Shown: in pieces, positions 30,147 to 40,413 of the stretch
How the letters are laid out: each line of letters opens with the position of its first letter
How positions within the stretch are numbered: the stretch's first letter is position 1
Assembly: GCA_017744285.1 (NCBI GenBank)
Contig: JAGIBP010000010.1
Location: 19,141-83,140 of the forward strand
Length of the DNA: 64,000 bases
From: Variovorax sp.
GTDB taxonomy: Bacteria; Pseudomonadota; Gammaproteobacteria; Burkholderiales; Burkholderiaceae_C
Direction of reading: 5' to 3'
Made by a program: the position numbers and the translations under genes
The notes under the pieces: generated by a model
Seen by the model: only the letters and a program-made list of their open reading frames with translations
Databases searched by the model: none
Told to the model about the DNA's origin: nothing

Positions 30147-30833
30147 ATCGCCGGACGACGGCGCCTGCATGGCCGAGGCCACCACGTTGATGGACAGCGC
30201 CAGCACCAGCATGTTGAAGGCGAAGGCCAGCACGCCGTGCACGAGCGTCAGGCGCCGCATCTCGCGCGAGTGGACCTGTACGTCGGACACCTGCGAGGTC
30301 ATCCCCACCACGAAGCTGTAGTAGAGGAAGTCGAAGTAGTCGGGCTCGGCCTCGCCGGGGAAGTCCAGGCCCGCGAGGTAGCCCTTGTCGCCCTCGTCCG
30401 GCTGGTAGTAGCGGTGGGCGTAGTGGAAGGCGTAGATGGTGTGGATCAGGAGCCACGAGCACGCGAGCGCCAGCAGCCCGAGCGCGATGTGGCCGATGCG
30501 CTGCCCCCCGCACAACTGCGGCACGCGCTGCAGCAGCATGGCGATGACGACGACGCTCACGCCGACGGCGATCAGCATCACGGCCAGGATCGACGCGCGG
30601 GGCTGGTCGAGCGCCTGGGCCCGGCGCTGCGTGCCGCGCGGGTCCGAGATCTCGGCCAGCCACCAGGCCGGAACGAGGTACACCAGGGCGCCCGCGCACC
30701 AGCCGATCAGGCCGCACGAGATGTCGTCGAGCCGCCAGGGCAGAAGACGCAGCCCCAGGGCCGCCGCCAGGCCGGCCAGCACGCCGCACAGCAGGCGCTG
30801 CCAGCCGGTCATCATCACGAATCGCGAATGCAT
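30102..30833 (-). CDS. DUF1345 domain-containing membrane protein
   Basis: FHYAHRYYQPDE...PDYFDFLYYSFVVGMTSQVSDVQVHSREMRRLTLVHGVLAFAFNMLVLALSINV. Confidence 0.9.
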   Translation of the reverse strand: MHSRFVMMTGWQRLLCGVLAGLAAALGLRLLPWRLDDISCGLIGWCAGALVYLVPAWWLAEISDPRGTQRRAQALDQPRASILAVMLIAVGVSVVVIAMLLQRVPQLCGGQRIGHIALGLLALACSWLLIHTIYAFHYAHRYYQPDEGDKGYLAGLDFPGEAEPDYFDFLYYSFVVGMTSQVSDVQVHSREMRRLTLVHGVLAFAFNMLVLALSINVVASAMQAPSSGDSATAAASQRDDACR

Positions 30834-30927
30834 GCCGGGCACTGTAGCGCCGGACCACGCCCGCCCCGTGGGCCGGTTCATTCGAGGAGCGGTCACAATG
30901 CCTCCCGCGCTTATCGCTGCCCCACGA

Positions 30928-31662
30928 ATGAAGAACAAATCCTGCTTCACCCGACGCATCGGCATCGCGGCCCTGCTGGCCCTGGGCGCGCTCGCCGCGC
31001 GGCCGGGCCTCGCGGCCCCGCCCCCGCCGGGGCACGTGCCCGACACCATCGAGCAGCGCGTGGCCGCCTGCATCGCCTGCCACGGCCGCGAAGGCTCCAG
31101 CACCGAGGCCGGCTACTTCCCGCGCCTGTCGGGCAAGCCGGCGGGCTACCTGTTCAACCAGCTGCAGAGCTATCGCGACGGGCGCCGCTTCAACTCCGAC
31201 ATGACGCACATGGTGCGGCACATGTCGGACGCCTACCTGCGCGAGATCGCCGAGTACTTCGCCGCCATCCAGCTGCCCTACCCCGCGCCGCCGGCGACCA
31301 CCGACGCGACGCCGGCCATGCTCGCGCGCGGCAAGGCGCTGGTGTTCGAGGGCGATCCGGCGCGCGACATCCCGGCCTGCGTGCGCTGCCATGGCGAATC
31401 GCTCACCGGCGTGCTGCCGGGCATCCCGGGGCTGGTCGGGCTGCCGCGCCTGTACCTGTCGTCGCAGCTCGGCGCGTGGCTGACCAACGACCGCCACGCG
31501 CTCGAACCCGACTGCATGGCGAAGGTGGGCCGCAAGCTCACGAGCGCCGATATCAACGCCGTGACGAGCTGGCTCGTGATGCAACCCGTGCCCGCCGACC
31601 CGAAGCCCCAGGCCGCGCCGCCCAGCCCCGTGCCGATGGGTTGCAGCGCGCTGAACCCCTGA
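30928..31662 (+). CDS. Di-heme c-type cytochrome (c4-like), start uncertain (30898 possible)
   Basis: Signal peptide; CIACH and CVRCH heme motifs. Confidence 0.88.
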   Translation: MKNKSCFTRRIGIAALLALGALAARPGLAAPPPPGHVPDTIEQRVAACIACHGREGSSTEAGYFPRLSGKPAGYLFNQLQSYRDGRRFNSDMTHMVRHMSDAYLREIAEYFAAIQLPYPAPPATTDATPAMLARGKALVFEGDPARDIPACVRCHGESLTGVLPGIPGLVGLPRLYLSSQLGAWLTNDRHALEPDCMAKVGRKLTSADINAVTSWLVMQPVPADPKPQAAPPSPVPMGCSALNP

Positions 31663-31668
31663 GCCGCC

Positions 31669-32934
31669 ATGCGACGCCTTCTCTACATCCTGATCTTCCT
31701 GGCGACGCTGGGCATCCTGGCGGCCTTCGCCATCGTCGGGCTCAACCTGCGCGGCGAGGTCAAGCTGCCCGAGCCGCCCACCGCCTTCGAGCCGACGCCC
31801 GCGATGGTCGAGCGCGGCCGCTACCTGGCCCTGGCCGGCAACTGCGCCGGCTGCCACACCACGCGCGGCGGCGCGCCCTACGCCGGCGGCGTGGGCATCG
31901 AGACGCCCTTCGGCACCGTCTTCTCGAGCAACCTCACGCCCGACCCGAACGCCGGCATCGGGCGCTGGAACTCCGACCACTTCTGGCGCGCCCTGCACAA
32001 CGGCCGCTCGAAGGACGGGCGGCTGCTCTACCCGGCCTTCCCGTATCCGAACTTCACGCGCGTCACGCGCGAGGACGCCGATGCGATCTTCGCGTACCTG
32101 CGCACGCTGCCCGCGTCGCCCGTGCCGAACCTGCCGCACGAGCTGCGCTTTCCGTACGACATGCAGCCCGCGCTCGCGGTGTGGCGCGCGTTGTCGTTCA
32201 AGCCGGGCACCTTCGAGCCCGATCCGGCGAAACCGGCCGAGTGGAACCGGGGCGCCTACCTGGTCGAGGGACTGGGCCACTGCATCGCCTGCCACGGCAC
32301 GCGCAACGTGCTGGGCGCGACGCAGGAAAAGCTGGGCCTCTCGGGCGGGCTCATCGCGGTGCAGAACTGGTATGCGCCCTCGCTCACCTCCAGGCGCGAG
32401 GCCAGCGTGGCCGACTGGAACCCGCACGACGTGGTGGAACTGCTCAAGACCGGCCGCTCCGAGCGCGGCACCGTCATGGGGCCGATGGCCGACGTGGTCT
32501 ACGGCAGCACGCAGCACCTGCAGGAGGCCGACCTGCTCGCGATGGCCAGCTATCTCAAGGAACTGCCGAGCACCTCCGCCGCCGTCGCGCCGACGACCTC
32601 GCCCACGCGCGACCCCCGCGTGATGGAACGCGGCGCGCGCATCTTCGATCAGCGCTGCGCGTATTGCCACGGCGACCAGGGCCAGGGCGCGGCGGGCGCC
32701 TACCCGCCCCTGGCGGGCAATCGCGCGGTGCAGATGAGCACGCCGGTCAACCTGATCCAGATCGTTCGCCACGGCGGCTTCCTGCCGACCACGCCGGGCA
32801 ACCCGCGCCCCTACGGCATGCCGCCCTTCCGGATCGTGCTGGACGACACCGACGTCGCCGCCGTGCTGACCTACATCCGGGGCTCATGGGGCAACGACGC
32901 GCCGCCGGTCACGCCGCGGGACATGATGAGGTGA
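31669..32934 (+). CDS. Membrane-anchored tri-heme cytochrome c (AdhB/gluconate DH cytochrome subunit-like)
   Basis: N-terminal TM; CAGCH, CIACH, CAYCH heme motifs. Confidence 0.9.
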   Translation: MRRLLYILIFLATLGILAAFAIVGLNLRGEVKLPEPPTAFEPTPAMVERGRYLALAGNCAGCHTTRGGAPYAGGVGIETPFGTVFSSNLTPDPNAGIGRWNSDHFWRALHNGRSKDGRLLYPAFPYPNFTRVTREDADAIFAYLRTLPASPVPNLPHELRFPYDMQPALAVWRALSFKPGTFEPDPAKPAEWNRGAYLVEGLGHCIACHGTRNVLGATQEKLGLSGGLIAVQNWYAPSLTSRREASVADWNPHDVVELLKTGRSERGTVMGPMADVVYGSTQHLQEADLLAMASYLKELPSTSAAVAPTTSPTRDPRVMERGARIFDQRCAYCHGDQGQGAAGAYPPLAGNRAVQMSTPVNLIQIVRHGGFLPTTPGNPRPYGMPPFRIVLDDTDVAAVLTYIRGSWGNDAPPVTPRDMMR

Positions 32935-32953
32935 CGCCCTCCAGGCGCGTCCG

Positions 32954-33925
32954 TCAATACGATCCCGGCGGCGGCTTGTAGCTGAAGCCGCGGTGGAGGA
33001 TCGGCCGCGCCACCCGCGCCAAAGTCGAGCGGGCCAGCCCCGCCATCTTGCCGAACGGCGCCTTGAGGGCATCGAGGGCCTCCGATTCGCCCGGCCCCCT
33101 CGGCGAGAGGCCGCATTTGCGCAGCACCCGGTTGAGCTGGTGCACCTGCGCCGTGCGGCGGGTGACCGGGGTATAGAAGTTCACGCCGATCGAGATCGCC
33201 ACGCGGTCGCCGGGCGCGGTCCAGTCCGGGTCGGAGCGCGTCATATGCGGCGAGGTGCTCGGGAAGTACACCCCGTCGCCCGCGCGCACGTCGAACTCGT
33301 GGCTGCGCGCGCGCCACTCGTCCTTGAGCTTCACCTTGCGCAGCGAGTGGGCGACGATGAAATCCTCCACGGCGTCGAGGGGCACCACCGTGCGGTCGGT
33401 GCGGTCCCAGACATTCATCACCTTGCGCCCGTGCAGCATGAGCCAGAAATTGTTCTCGCGATCGATGTGGAAGGGCGTGACGGACGGCGGCGCGGAAATG
33501 AAGACGAAGCCCGTCACCTGGAACATGCCATGCTGCTCGCGGTCGATGATCTCGCGCACGTTGGCCAGCACGTGGTCCAGCAGCGCCTTGTAGCGCGGGA
33601 TCACCTCGACGTCGTACAGCGCGATCCACGAGCCCGGCTCCTCGATGCGGCGGAACACCTCCTCGATGCTGCGGCCGTCCGGCGGCACGCTGTCGTGCGC
33701 GAAGGCCGAGGCCTGGGTGATGCCCGGCCTGACGAAGCGGCATTGCTTGAGCGGCGCCAGCTCCTTCGCCAGCGCTTCGAGCTCGGGCAGCTGGAGCAGC
33801 GGATGGAGGTGGTAGTCATGGTGAAGCCGCCCGACCCGGGCCGTCGAGAAGCCTGCGGGGTCGTCCACCCACAGGCGGCAGTCGGAACGCGTGGACGACA
33901 TCTGGTCGATATGGCTCGCGCCCAT
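32954..33925 (-). CDS. Cupin-like / JmjC-fold domain protein
   Basis: SAPPSVTPFHIDRENNFWLMLHGRKVMNVWD...DGVYFPSTSPHMTRSD; RBS-like AAGGAAGGAG before ATG at 33925. Confidence 0.8.
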   Translation of the reverse strand: MGASHIDQMSSTRSDCRLWVDDPAGFSTARVGRLHHDYHLHPLLQLPELEALAKELAPLKQCRFVRPGITQASAFAHDSVPPDGRSIEEVFRRIEEPGSWIALYDVEVIPRYKALLDHVLANVREIIDREQHGMFQVTGFVFISAPPSVTPFHIDRENNFWLMLHGRKVMNVWDRTDRTVVPLDAVEDFIVAHSLRKVKLKDEWRARSHEFDVRAGDGVYFPSTSPHMTRSDPDWTAPGDRVAISIGVNFYTPVTRRTAQVHQLNRVLRKCGLSPRGPGESEALDALKAPFGKMAGLARSTLARVARPILHRGFSYKPPPGSY

Positions 33926-34030
33926 GGCTTGCTCCTTCCTTTCGGAATGGAAAAAGCATACTTTAGGTAACACAAAACACAAAGCGCCGGATCGACGTAG
34001 ACCGAATGGACAGTTCATGGACCGCCGCGC

Positions 34031-34061
34031 TTGACCCTCCCATGATGGAAAGGTTGAAACT
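34031..34061 (+). promoter_or_regulatory. CueR/MerR-type promoter of copA: TTGACC-(CTCCCATGATGGAAAGGTT, 19 bp)-GAAACT
   Basis: Elongated 19-bp spacer with dyad CTCC..GGAAAGG; immediately upstream of copA; matches two further copies at 60.9-61.0 kb. Confidence 0.85.
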
Positions 34062-34068
34062 CCTGCCC

Positions 34069-36315
34069 ATGAACTCCAGCCTCGCGCTTTCTCCCTCGTC
34101 CTCCCCCTCCGCCCCCGGCATCCAGGCGTGGTCGCTCCCGATCGAAGGCATGACCTGTGCGTCGTGCGTCGCCCGCGTCGAGCGGTCGCTGGCAGGTGTG
34201 CCCGGCGTCACCGAGGCGAGCGTCAACCTCGCCACCGAGGCGGCCACGGTCCACACGGACGGCTCGGTGGCGCGCGAGACGCTGCGCGCGGCGGTCGAGA
34301 AGGCAGGCTATGCCGTCGGCGAGGAGGCGCCTGCGGCGGCCGACACGGGCGTCGCGGCCGCGGGCAAGCGGCGCGGTCCGGGCGATGCCTGGCCCGTGAT
34401 CGCCGCCGCCCTGCTGTCGGTCCCGCTGGTGCTGCCCATGTTCGGCATGCTCTTCGGCCAGGACTGGATGCTGGACGGCTGGCTGCAGCTCGCCCTGGCC
34501 ACACCGGTGCAGTTCTGGCTCGGCGCGCGCTTCTACCGCTCGGGCTGGAAGGCGCTGAGGGCCCGCGCCGGCAACATGGACCTGCTGGTGGCGCTGGGCA
34601 CCTCGGCGGCGTACGGCCTGAGCGTCTACCTGCTCCTGGCGCACCGCGGCCACGGCATGCCGCACCTGTACTTCGAGGCCTCGGCCGTGGTGATCACGCT
34701 GGTGCTGCTCGGCAAGTGGCTCGAAACGCGGGCCAAGCGGCAGACCACCGAGGCGATCCGCGCCCTCAACGCCCTGCGCCCCGAGCGCGCCCGCGTGCGG
34801 CGCCACGGCGCCGAACAGGAGCTGCCGCTCGACAAGGTCCGCGTCGATGACCTCGTGGTCATCCGCCCCGGCGAGCGCGTGCCGGTCGACGCGGTGGTCG
34901 TCGAAGGCGCGAGCGAGGTCGACGAATCGCTGATCACCGGCGAAAGCCTGCCCGTCGCCAAGCAGGCCGGCAACGCCGTGACCGGCGGCTCGGTCAATGG
35001 GCAGGGCCTGCTGGTCGTGCGCACCACGGCCGTGGGCACCGAGTCCACGCTCGCGCGCATCGTGCGGCTGGTCGAGTCCGCGCAGGCGAAGAAGGCACCG
35101 ATCCAGCGGCTGGTCGACCAGGTCAGCAGCGTCTTCGTGCCTGTGGTCATCGGGCTGGCGGCGCTCACCTTCCTCGGCTGGGGGCTCGTCACCGGCCAGT
35201 GGGAAACCGCCATCCTGAACGCCGTGGCCGTGCTGGTCATCGCCTGCCCCTGCGCATTGGGCCTGGCCACGCCGACCGCGATCATGGCGGGCACCGGCGT
35301 CGCGGCTCGGCACGGCGTGCTCATCAAGGACGCCGAGGCGCTCGAGGTCGCGCACGGCATCGGCATCGTCGCCTTCGACAAGACGGGCACGCTGACCGAA
35401 GGTCGCCCGGTGCTCGTGGCCGGCGAGGCCGCCCAAGGCGACCGGGCCGCCCTGCTGCGCGCGAGCGCGGCGATCCAGGCGGGCAGCGAGCATCCGCTGG
35501 CCCGCGCGGTGCTCGCGGCCGCGAAGGACGACGGTCTCGCAGCCCCCGCTGCGAGCGCCGTGCGCGCCGTAGCGGGGCGCGGGATGTCGGCCGTGGTCGA
35601 CGGCCGCGAACTGCGCCTGGGCAGCACGCGCTTCATGCGCGAGCTCGCGGTGCCGCTCGGCGAGCTCGACGCACGCGCCGCGCAGCTGCAGTCGCAGGGG
35701 CGCACCGTCTCGTGGCTGGCGGACGTGAGCGACGCCCAGCGCCCGGTGCTGCTCGGCCTGCTGGCCTTCGGCGACACGCCGAAGCCGAGCGCCGCGGCGG
35801 CCATCCGGCAGCTCCATGCGCAGGGCATCCGCACCGCCCTCGTCTCGGGCGACAACCGCGGCAGCGCCGAAGCCGTGGCCCGCGAGCTCGGGATCGACAC
35901 CGTGCGCGCCGAAGTGCTGCCCGAGGACAAGGCGGCGATCATCGCGGGCCTCAAGCAGGGGGGCCAGCGCGTGGCAATGGTCGGCGACGGCATCAACGAC
36001 GCACCGGCGCTGGCGGCGGCCGACGTGGGCATCGCGATGTCCACCGGCACCGACGTGGCGATGCACGCGGCCGGCATCACGCTGATGCGCGGCGATCCGG
36101 CGCTGGTGAGCGACGCCATCGACATCTCGCGCCGGACCTACGCCAAGATCCGCCAGAACCTCTTCTGGGCCTTCGCCTACAACGTGGTCGGCATCCCGCT
36201 GGCCGCCCTGGGCCTGCTGAGCCCGGTGATCGCCGGCGCGGCGATGGCCTTCAGCAGCGTGAGCGTTGTGAGCAACGCCCTGCTGCTGCGGCGCTGGAAA
36301 GGAATCGCGAAATGA
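34069..36315 (+). CDS. copA: Copper-translocating P-type ATPase
   Basis: HMA motif [59 protein letters not shown]. Start placed at 34069 because upstream in-frame ATGs lie within the promoter. Confidence 0.95.
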   Translation: MNSSLALSPSSSPSAPGIQAWSLPIEGMTCASCVARVERSLAGVPGVTEASVNLATEAATVHTDGSVARETLRAAVEKAGYAVGEEAPAAADTGVAAAGKRRGPGDAWPVIAAALLSVPLVLPMFGMLFGQDWMLDGWLQLALATPVQFWLGARFYRSGWKALRARAGNMDLLVALGTSAAYGLSVYLLLAHRGHGMPHLYFEASAVVITLVLLGKWLETRAKRQTTEAIRALNALRPERARVRRHGAEQELPLDKVRVDDLVVIRPGERVPVDAVVVEGASEVDESLITGESLPVAKQAGNAVTGGSVNGQGLLVVRTTAVGTESTLARIVRLVESAQAKKAPIQRLVDQVSSVFVPVVIGLAALTFLGWGLVTGQWETAILNAVAVLVIACPCALGLATPTAIMAGTGVAARHGVLIKDAEALEVAHGIGIVAFDKTGTLTEGRPVLVAGEAAQGDRAALLRASAAIQAGSEHPLARAVLAAAKDDGLAAPAASAVRAVAGRGMSAVVDGRELRLGSTRFMRELAVPLGELDARAAQLQSQGRTVSWLADVSDAQRPVLLGLLAFGDTPKPSAAAAIRQLHAQGIRTALVSGDNRGSAEAVARELGIDTVRAEVLPEDKAAIIAGLKQGGQRVAMVGDGINDAPALAAADVGIAMSTGTDVAMHAAGITLMRGDPALVSDAIDISRRTYAKIRQNLFWAFAYNVVGIPLAALGLLSPVIAGAAMAFSSVSVVSNALLLRRWKGIAK

Positions 36316-36722
36316 GCGCCTCGATGAGCGGCCCCTTCAACATCGGCGAAGCCGCCGCGCGCTCGGGCGTCTCGGCCAAGATGGTGCGGCACTACGAATC
36401 GCTGGGCCTCGTCCCCGGCGTGGCCCGCACCGACGCCGGCTATCGCCAGTACACCGAGAGCAACATCCACACGCTGCGCTTCATCCGCCGCGCGCGCGAC
36501 CTGGGCTTCAGCATGGCCGAGATCGCGGAGCTTCTGAAGCTGTGGCAGAACAAGCAGCGTGCGAGCGCCGATGTGAAGCGCATCGCGCTCGCCCATGCCC
36601 AGGACCTGCACCGGCGCATCGAGGAGATGGAGGCGATGAAGCGCACGCTCGAGCGGCTGGCGGACTGCTGCCACGGGGACCATCGGCCCGACTGCCCGAT
36701 CCTGGACGAACTGGCCGAATAG
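36312..36722 (+). CDS. cueR: Cu(I)-responsive MerR family regulator CueR
   Basis: [64 protein letters not shown]-terminal [13 protein letters not shown] metal loop; ATGA overlap with copA. Confidence 0.95.
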   Translation: MSASMSGPFNIGEAAARSGVSAKMVRHYESLGLVPGVARTDAGYRQYTESNIHTLRFIRRARDLGFSMAEIAELLKLWQNKQRASADVKRIALAHAQDLHRRIEEMEAMKRTLERLADCCHGDHRPDCPILDELAE

Positions 36723-36736
36723 TCAGGCCGCGCGCT

Positions 36737-37144
36737 TCAGCCGCGGCGCTGGATCATCTTCCAGCCGTTGCCCGAGGGGTCGCGAAAACCCGCGTCCACC
36801 GTGCCGTAGCGCTCCACCGGCTCCTGCATGAACTCGACGCCCGCGGCCCGCATGCGCTCGTAGGCGGCGCGGCAGTCGTCCACGGCCAGCACCAGCGGCG
36901 GCATGGCGCCCTTGGCGACGATCTCGCGCACCGCCTGCGCGGTGGCCGCATCGAGCACCGGCGGCCCCGGCAGGTTCAGCCCGAGCTGGAACGACGGCTG
37001 GTCGGGGTGCTGCACGGTGAGCCAGCGATAGTCGCCGTTCCTCACGTCGGTGTGGACGCGAAACCCCAGCTTCTCCACGTAGAACGCCAGCGCCTCGTCC
37101 TGGTCGCGCACATACAAACCCGCCGTTTCGATACCTTGTGTCAT
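36737..37144 (-). CDS. VOC family (glyoxalase-like) protein
   Basis: MTQGIETAGLYVRDQDEALAFYVEKLGFRVHTDVRNGDYRWLTVQHP; MQEPVERYGTVDAGFRDPSGNGWKMIQ. Confidence 0.9.
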   Translation of the reverse strand: MTQGIETAGLYVRDQDEALAFYVEKLGFRVHTDVRNGDYRWLTVQHPDQPSFQLGLNLPGPPVLDAATAQAVREIVAKGAMPPLVLAVDDCRAAYERMRAAGVEFMQEPVERYGTVDAGFRDPSGNGWKMIQRRG

Positions 37145-37656
37145 GAAAGCTCCTGTTGAACGGTTTCGTTTGTACCGTCCAGGGCCTGCCGGCGCTTCTC
37201 CGAAACTGCGGTCCTGAGGTCGGGCCGGTGCGCGGCGTTGACGATGCAGGCGGGCACGCGGCCGAGTTCATGCGTCGCGGCCCTGGCACGCGCCCGCACC
37301 GCGCTCGGGCTGTCGCCGGTGATGTCGCGGAAGGTGCGCCCGAAGGTGCCCAGGCTCTGCCAGCCGGTCGCGAAGGCGATCTCGGTGATGGACAGGGCAT
37401 CGTCGCGCAGCATCGCCATCGCGCGCTCGATGCGCCGCGTCAGCAGGTAGCGATGCGGCGGGATGCCGAAGGCCTGCCTGAACGAGCGCGCGAAGTGCGC
37501 CTCGGACACGCCGCTCACCTGCGCGAGCCGCGCGACCGGCCATTCCTCGTGCGAGGCCGCGTCCATGCGGTCCTTGGCGCGCAGCAGGCGTCGCAGCAGG
37601 TCGGGGTCCTGGACGGCGGGGGAGCGATTGAGAGACGCGGGTTCTGGATCGTTCAT
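37141..37656 (-). CDS. AraC family transcriptional regulator
   Basis: VARLAQVSGVSEAHFARSFRQAFGIPPHRYLLTRRIERAMAMLRDDALSITEIAFATGWQSLGTFGRTFRDITG. Confidence 0.93.
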   Translation of the reverse strand: MNDPEPASLNRSPAVQDPDLLRRLLRAKDRMDAASHEEWPVARLAQVSGVSEAHFARSFRQAFGIPPHRYLLTRRIERAMAMLRDDALSITEIAFATGWQSLGTFGRTFRDITGDSPSAVRARARAATHELGRVPACIVNAAHRPDLRTAVSEKRRQALDGTNETVQQELS

Positions 37657-37752
37657 GTCGTGGCAATGCTACGCCGCTGAGACTTTTGCCCTACAGGTCA
37701 GCGTCGATTCAGGTAACAATCGCTTACCCAAAAACCCGGAGGAGTGTTCCTG

Positions 37753-38460
37753 ATGAAGTTGCTTTGCTCGCTCGTTGCGCTTGCCATGCTGACTGGCTGC
37801 GCCGGGATGAATCGCCCCAAGTCCGGCCCCGGATCGGGCTACGGCGCCGCCTATGTCCCGGACGTCACGCCGACGGAGACGGCGGCGCCGGACTACCAGG
37901 GCACCGTCGCCAAGTGCCAGCAGCGAGCCACCGACCTCCCCTACATCCGCAGCAACGAGCACGACGAGGCGCTCGTGCTGATCGGCACCGGGGCCACGGC
38001 GGCGTTCATGAGCTCGACGGCGCTCGTCGGCATGTGGGAGGCCATTGCGCTGGGCGTGGGCGGCGCGAGCTACGGCGGCTTCGTTTACTGGGTCGACACC
38101 CCCGGCCGCCAGCGCTGGTACGAGCGCCAGGAAACCATGCTCGCGAATTGCATGGCGCAGGCGGGCTACGCGAACAACGATCCGACCGTGAAGGTCACCT
38201 GGAAGAAGTACGACCCCACCGCCGCCGAGCTCCGCCCCACGGGCACCGATACCTACGGCGCCGAGCGGCTGGCCAAGGCGAGGAACTGCGGCGTGGCGCC
38301 GCTGGCCACCCTGACCGCCAAGGGCCCCGGCTTCGAGAACCACAGCGTGCCCTGCGAAGCGCGGAACACCACCCTGCTCGTGCGATGCGAGTTCGGCAAC
38401 TGCCGCGAAGTCGGCGTGACCGCCGGGCTTCCCGCGAAGACCAAGGTCAGCCTGAAGTAG
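37753..38460 (+). CDS. Hypothetical lipoprotein
   Basis: MKLLCSLVALAMLTGCAG lipobox; 235 aa; RBS-like GGAGGAG upstream. Confidence 0.7.
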   Translation: MKLLCSLVALAMLTGCAGMNRPKSGPGSGYGAAYVPDVTPTETAAPDYQGTVAKCQQRATDLPYIRSNEHDEALVLIGTGATAAFMSSTALVGMWEAIALGVGGASYGGFVYWVDTPGRQRWYERQETMLANCMAQAGYANNDPTVKVTWKKYDPTAAELRPTGTDTYGAERLAKARNCGVAPLATLTAKGPGFENHSVPCEARNTTLLVRCEFGNCREVGVTAGLPAKTKVSLK

Positions 38461-38484
38461 CGCTCGCCCGCTCGCGCGGGCATC

Positions 38485-40242
38485 TCAGAGCACCGCGATA
38501 TCGGCCTTGGTGCCCTGCGGCTCGACCCAGGCCGGGAGGACGACGGAGCGGTCCAGCGGATTCACCGCCGGCTGCAGCGTGAAGAAGATCGCGGCGCCCT
38601 CCCCGACCTTGCCCCGCACCCAGATGCGTCCGCCATGCCGCTGCACGATGCGCTGCACGGTCGGCAGGCCCATGCCGTTGCCCACGGTGCCCTTCGCCGT
38701 GCTCAGGCGCTGGAAGGGCTGGAAAATCCTGCGCGCTTCCTCGTTGTCGAAACCGACGCCGTTGTCGCGCACGACGAACACGTTTTCCCACGGGCCGCGG
38801 CGCATCTCGATGGATACGCGCGCATCGGGCTTGCCCGCGGTGAACTTCCAGGCGTTGCCCAGCAGTTCGCGCAGCAGCATCAGCGCGAGCTGCGCGTCGA
38901 CCGTCGCATACATCTCGGGCTCGACCGTGACCTGCACGCTGCGATGGCGGTGCGCTTTCTGGAGCTCGTCCACCACCGAATGCGCCAGGTGCCCGATGTC
39001 GCAATCGCGCAGCTTCAGCGGTGCTCTCGATGCATTGGAGAACACCTGCATCTCGCCGATCAGCCGCTCCATGCGCGTCGCCGCGTCGGACACCCGCGTC
39101 ACGAGGTTCTGCGTCAGCTCGACCGCGCCGGCGCTGACGTGCTCCCGGCTTTCGTCGAGCACATTGCGAATCTGCCGCAAGGGTTGGCTCAGGTCCTGCG
39201 ACGCATTGAAGGAGAGGTCCTCGAGGTCCTGGTTGGCCTGCTGCAGGCGGCGCGTGCGCACCTGGACCTCGGCCTCGATCAGCTGGCGCGTTTCGCTGCT
39301 GCGGATGAACGCGCGCTGTGCCAGCGCCAGGGCCACGACCACGGCCAGCGTGCAGAAGAAAGTCAGCAGCGTGCGCTCCCAGGCCAGTCGAGTCCAGCCC
39401 GCGAGCACCTCGTCGCGCGGGTAGCCGACCACCACCATGGCCGGGAAGGCCTCGGCGCGGCGATAGCTGGCGACCCGCTCGACCCCGTCGAAAGGGCTGC
39501 GCATGTCGATCGAGCCGGGTTGGTTCCAGGCGTCGGCGAGCTCCAGGTACTCGGACAGGCGCAGGTTCACCGCGCGCTCGAAGCCCGGATAGCGAAAGAA
39601 GATCACCCCATCGCGGCCGAGGAAGGTGAACATGGCGCTGCGCAGCGACCCCATGAGTTCCGCCATCGACTTGATGTGGCTCAGGTTCAGGTAGACGAGC
39701 AGGATGCCCTGCAAGCGCCCCCTGGCGTCGAAGATGCCCCGCGAGATCGGCAGCACCCAGGTGCTGGTCGTGTTCGAGAAGGACGGTGTCTGGACGTGCA
39801 CCGAAGCGTCCTGCGGATGGCGCGCGTGATGGGCGAAGCTCTCGCGCGTCTGCGCATCCGCCTCTTCCCACGCCGCCGGCAGCTTGCTCGAGGCCACGAC
39901 GTCGCCGGCCGCATCCATCAGGAAGATGGCCTGCGTGCCCACGTCGTCGCTCGCCTCGCGCAGCAGCGCAGCGCGCGCCTGCTCCCAGGAAATGCCGTGC
40001 GGCCCGCCGACCGACTCGAAGTACTTGGCCAGCGACACGACGCTCGCATTCGAACTGCGGAACGTGGCGCTCAGCTGCTCGCCCAGCGCCACCGCCATGA
40101 GCTGGCCCTCCCTGCGCGCCCCTTCGAGCTGCTCCGCCTTCAATGGCAGCGTGGAGACAAAAGCCAGACCGGTGGCCACGAAGATGAGCACGACGCCGAC
40201 CGTCCACAGGAGCAGGCGACTGCGAACGAGTCGGGAGTACAT
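38485..40242 (-). CDS. Membrane sensor histidine kinase-like protein with degenerate H-box (start uncertain, ORF to 40299)
   Basis: Two TM segments around a periplasmic domain; LEDLSFNASQDLSQPLRQI H-box-like region with Gln; N/G boxes LLRELLGNAWKFT, VRDNGVGFDNEEARRIFQPFQRL, GNGMGLPTVQRIVQRHGG. Confidence 0.85.
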   Translation of the reverse strand: MYSRLVRSRLLLWTVGVVLIFVATGLAFVSTLPLKAEQLEGARREGQLMAVALGEQLSATFRSSNASVVSLAKYFESVGGPHGISWEQARAALLREASDDVGTQAIFLMDAAGDVVASSKLPAAWEEADAQTRESFAHHARHPQDASVHVQTPSFSNTTSTWVLPISRGIFDARGRLQGILLVYLNLSHIKSMAELMGSLRSAMFTFLGRDGVIFFRYPGFERAVNLRLSEYLELADAWNQPGSIDMRSPFDGVERVASYRRAEAFPAMVVVGYPRDEVLAGWTRLAWERTLLTFFCTLAVVVALALAQRAFIRSSETRQLIEAEVQVRTRRLQQANQDLEDLSFNASQDLSQPLRQIRNVLDESREHVSAGAVELTQNLVTRVSDAATRMERLIGEMQVFSNASRAPLKLRDCDIGHLAHSVVDELQKAHRHRSVQVTVEPEMYATVDAQLALMLLRELLGNAWKFTAGKPDARVSIEMRRGPWENVFVVRDNGVGFDNEEARRIFQPFQRLSTAKGTVGNGMGLPTVQRIVQRHGGRIWVRGKVGEGAAIFFTLQPAVNPLDRSVVLPAWVEPQGTKADIAVL

Positions 40243-40413
40243 AGCAAAAGCAAGCTTGATCTGAAATTCTAGGGAGCGGAGCCCGCCCGTCCATCGCAAC
40301 CGGTTTCACCCAAACCGGCAAACTGTGCGCTAGTTGCGATCTTCGGCGTTGAGCGCGCGAGACACGGTGGCGCGACCCTCGCCGGATAATGGGTCCGTCA
40401 ACGGGAGCTGGTC

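Noticed and set aside
30237-32981. 914-aa plus-strand ORF
   Set aside because: Out-of-frame shadow of the two cytochrome c genes, which have clear signal peptides and CxxCH motifs.
34006-34068. Upstream start for copA (ORF call at 34006, also in-frame ATG at 34042)
   Set aside because: These codons lie upstream of or inside the CueR-type promoter; ATG at 34069 is more plausible.
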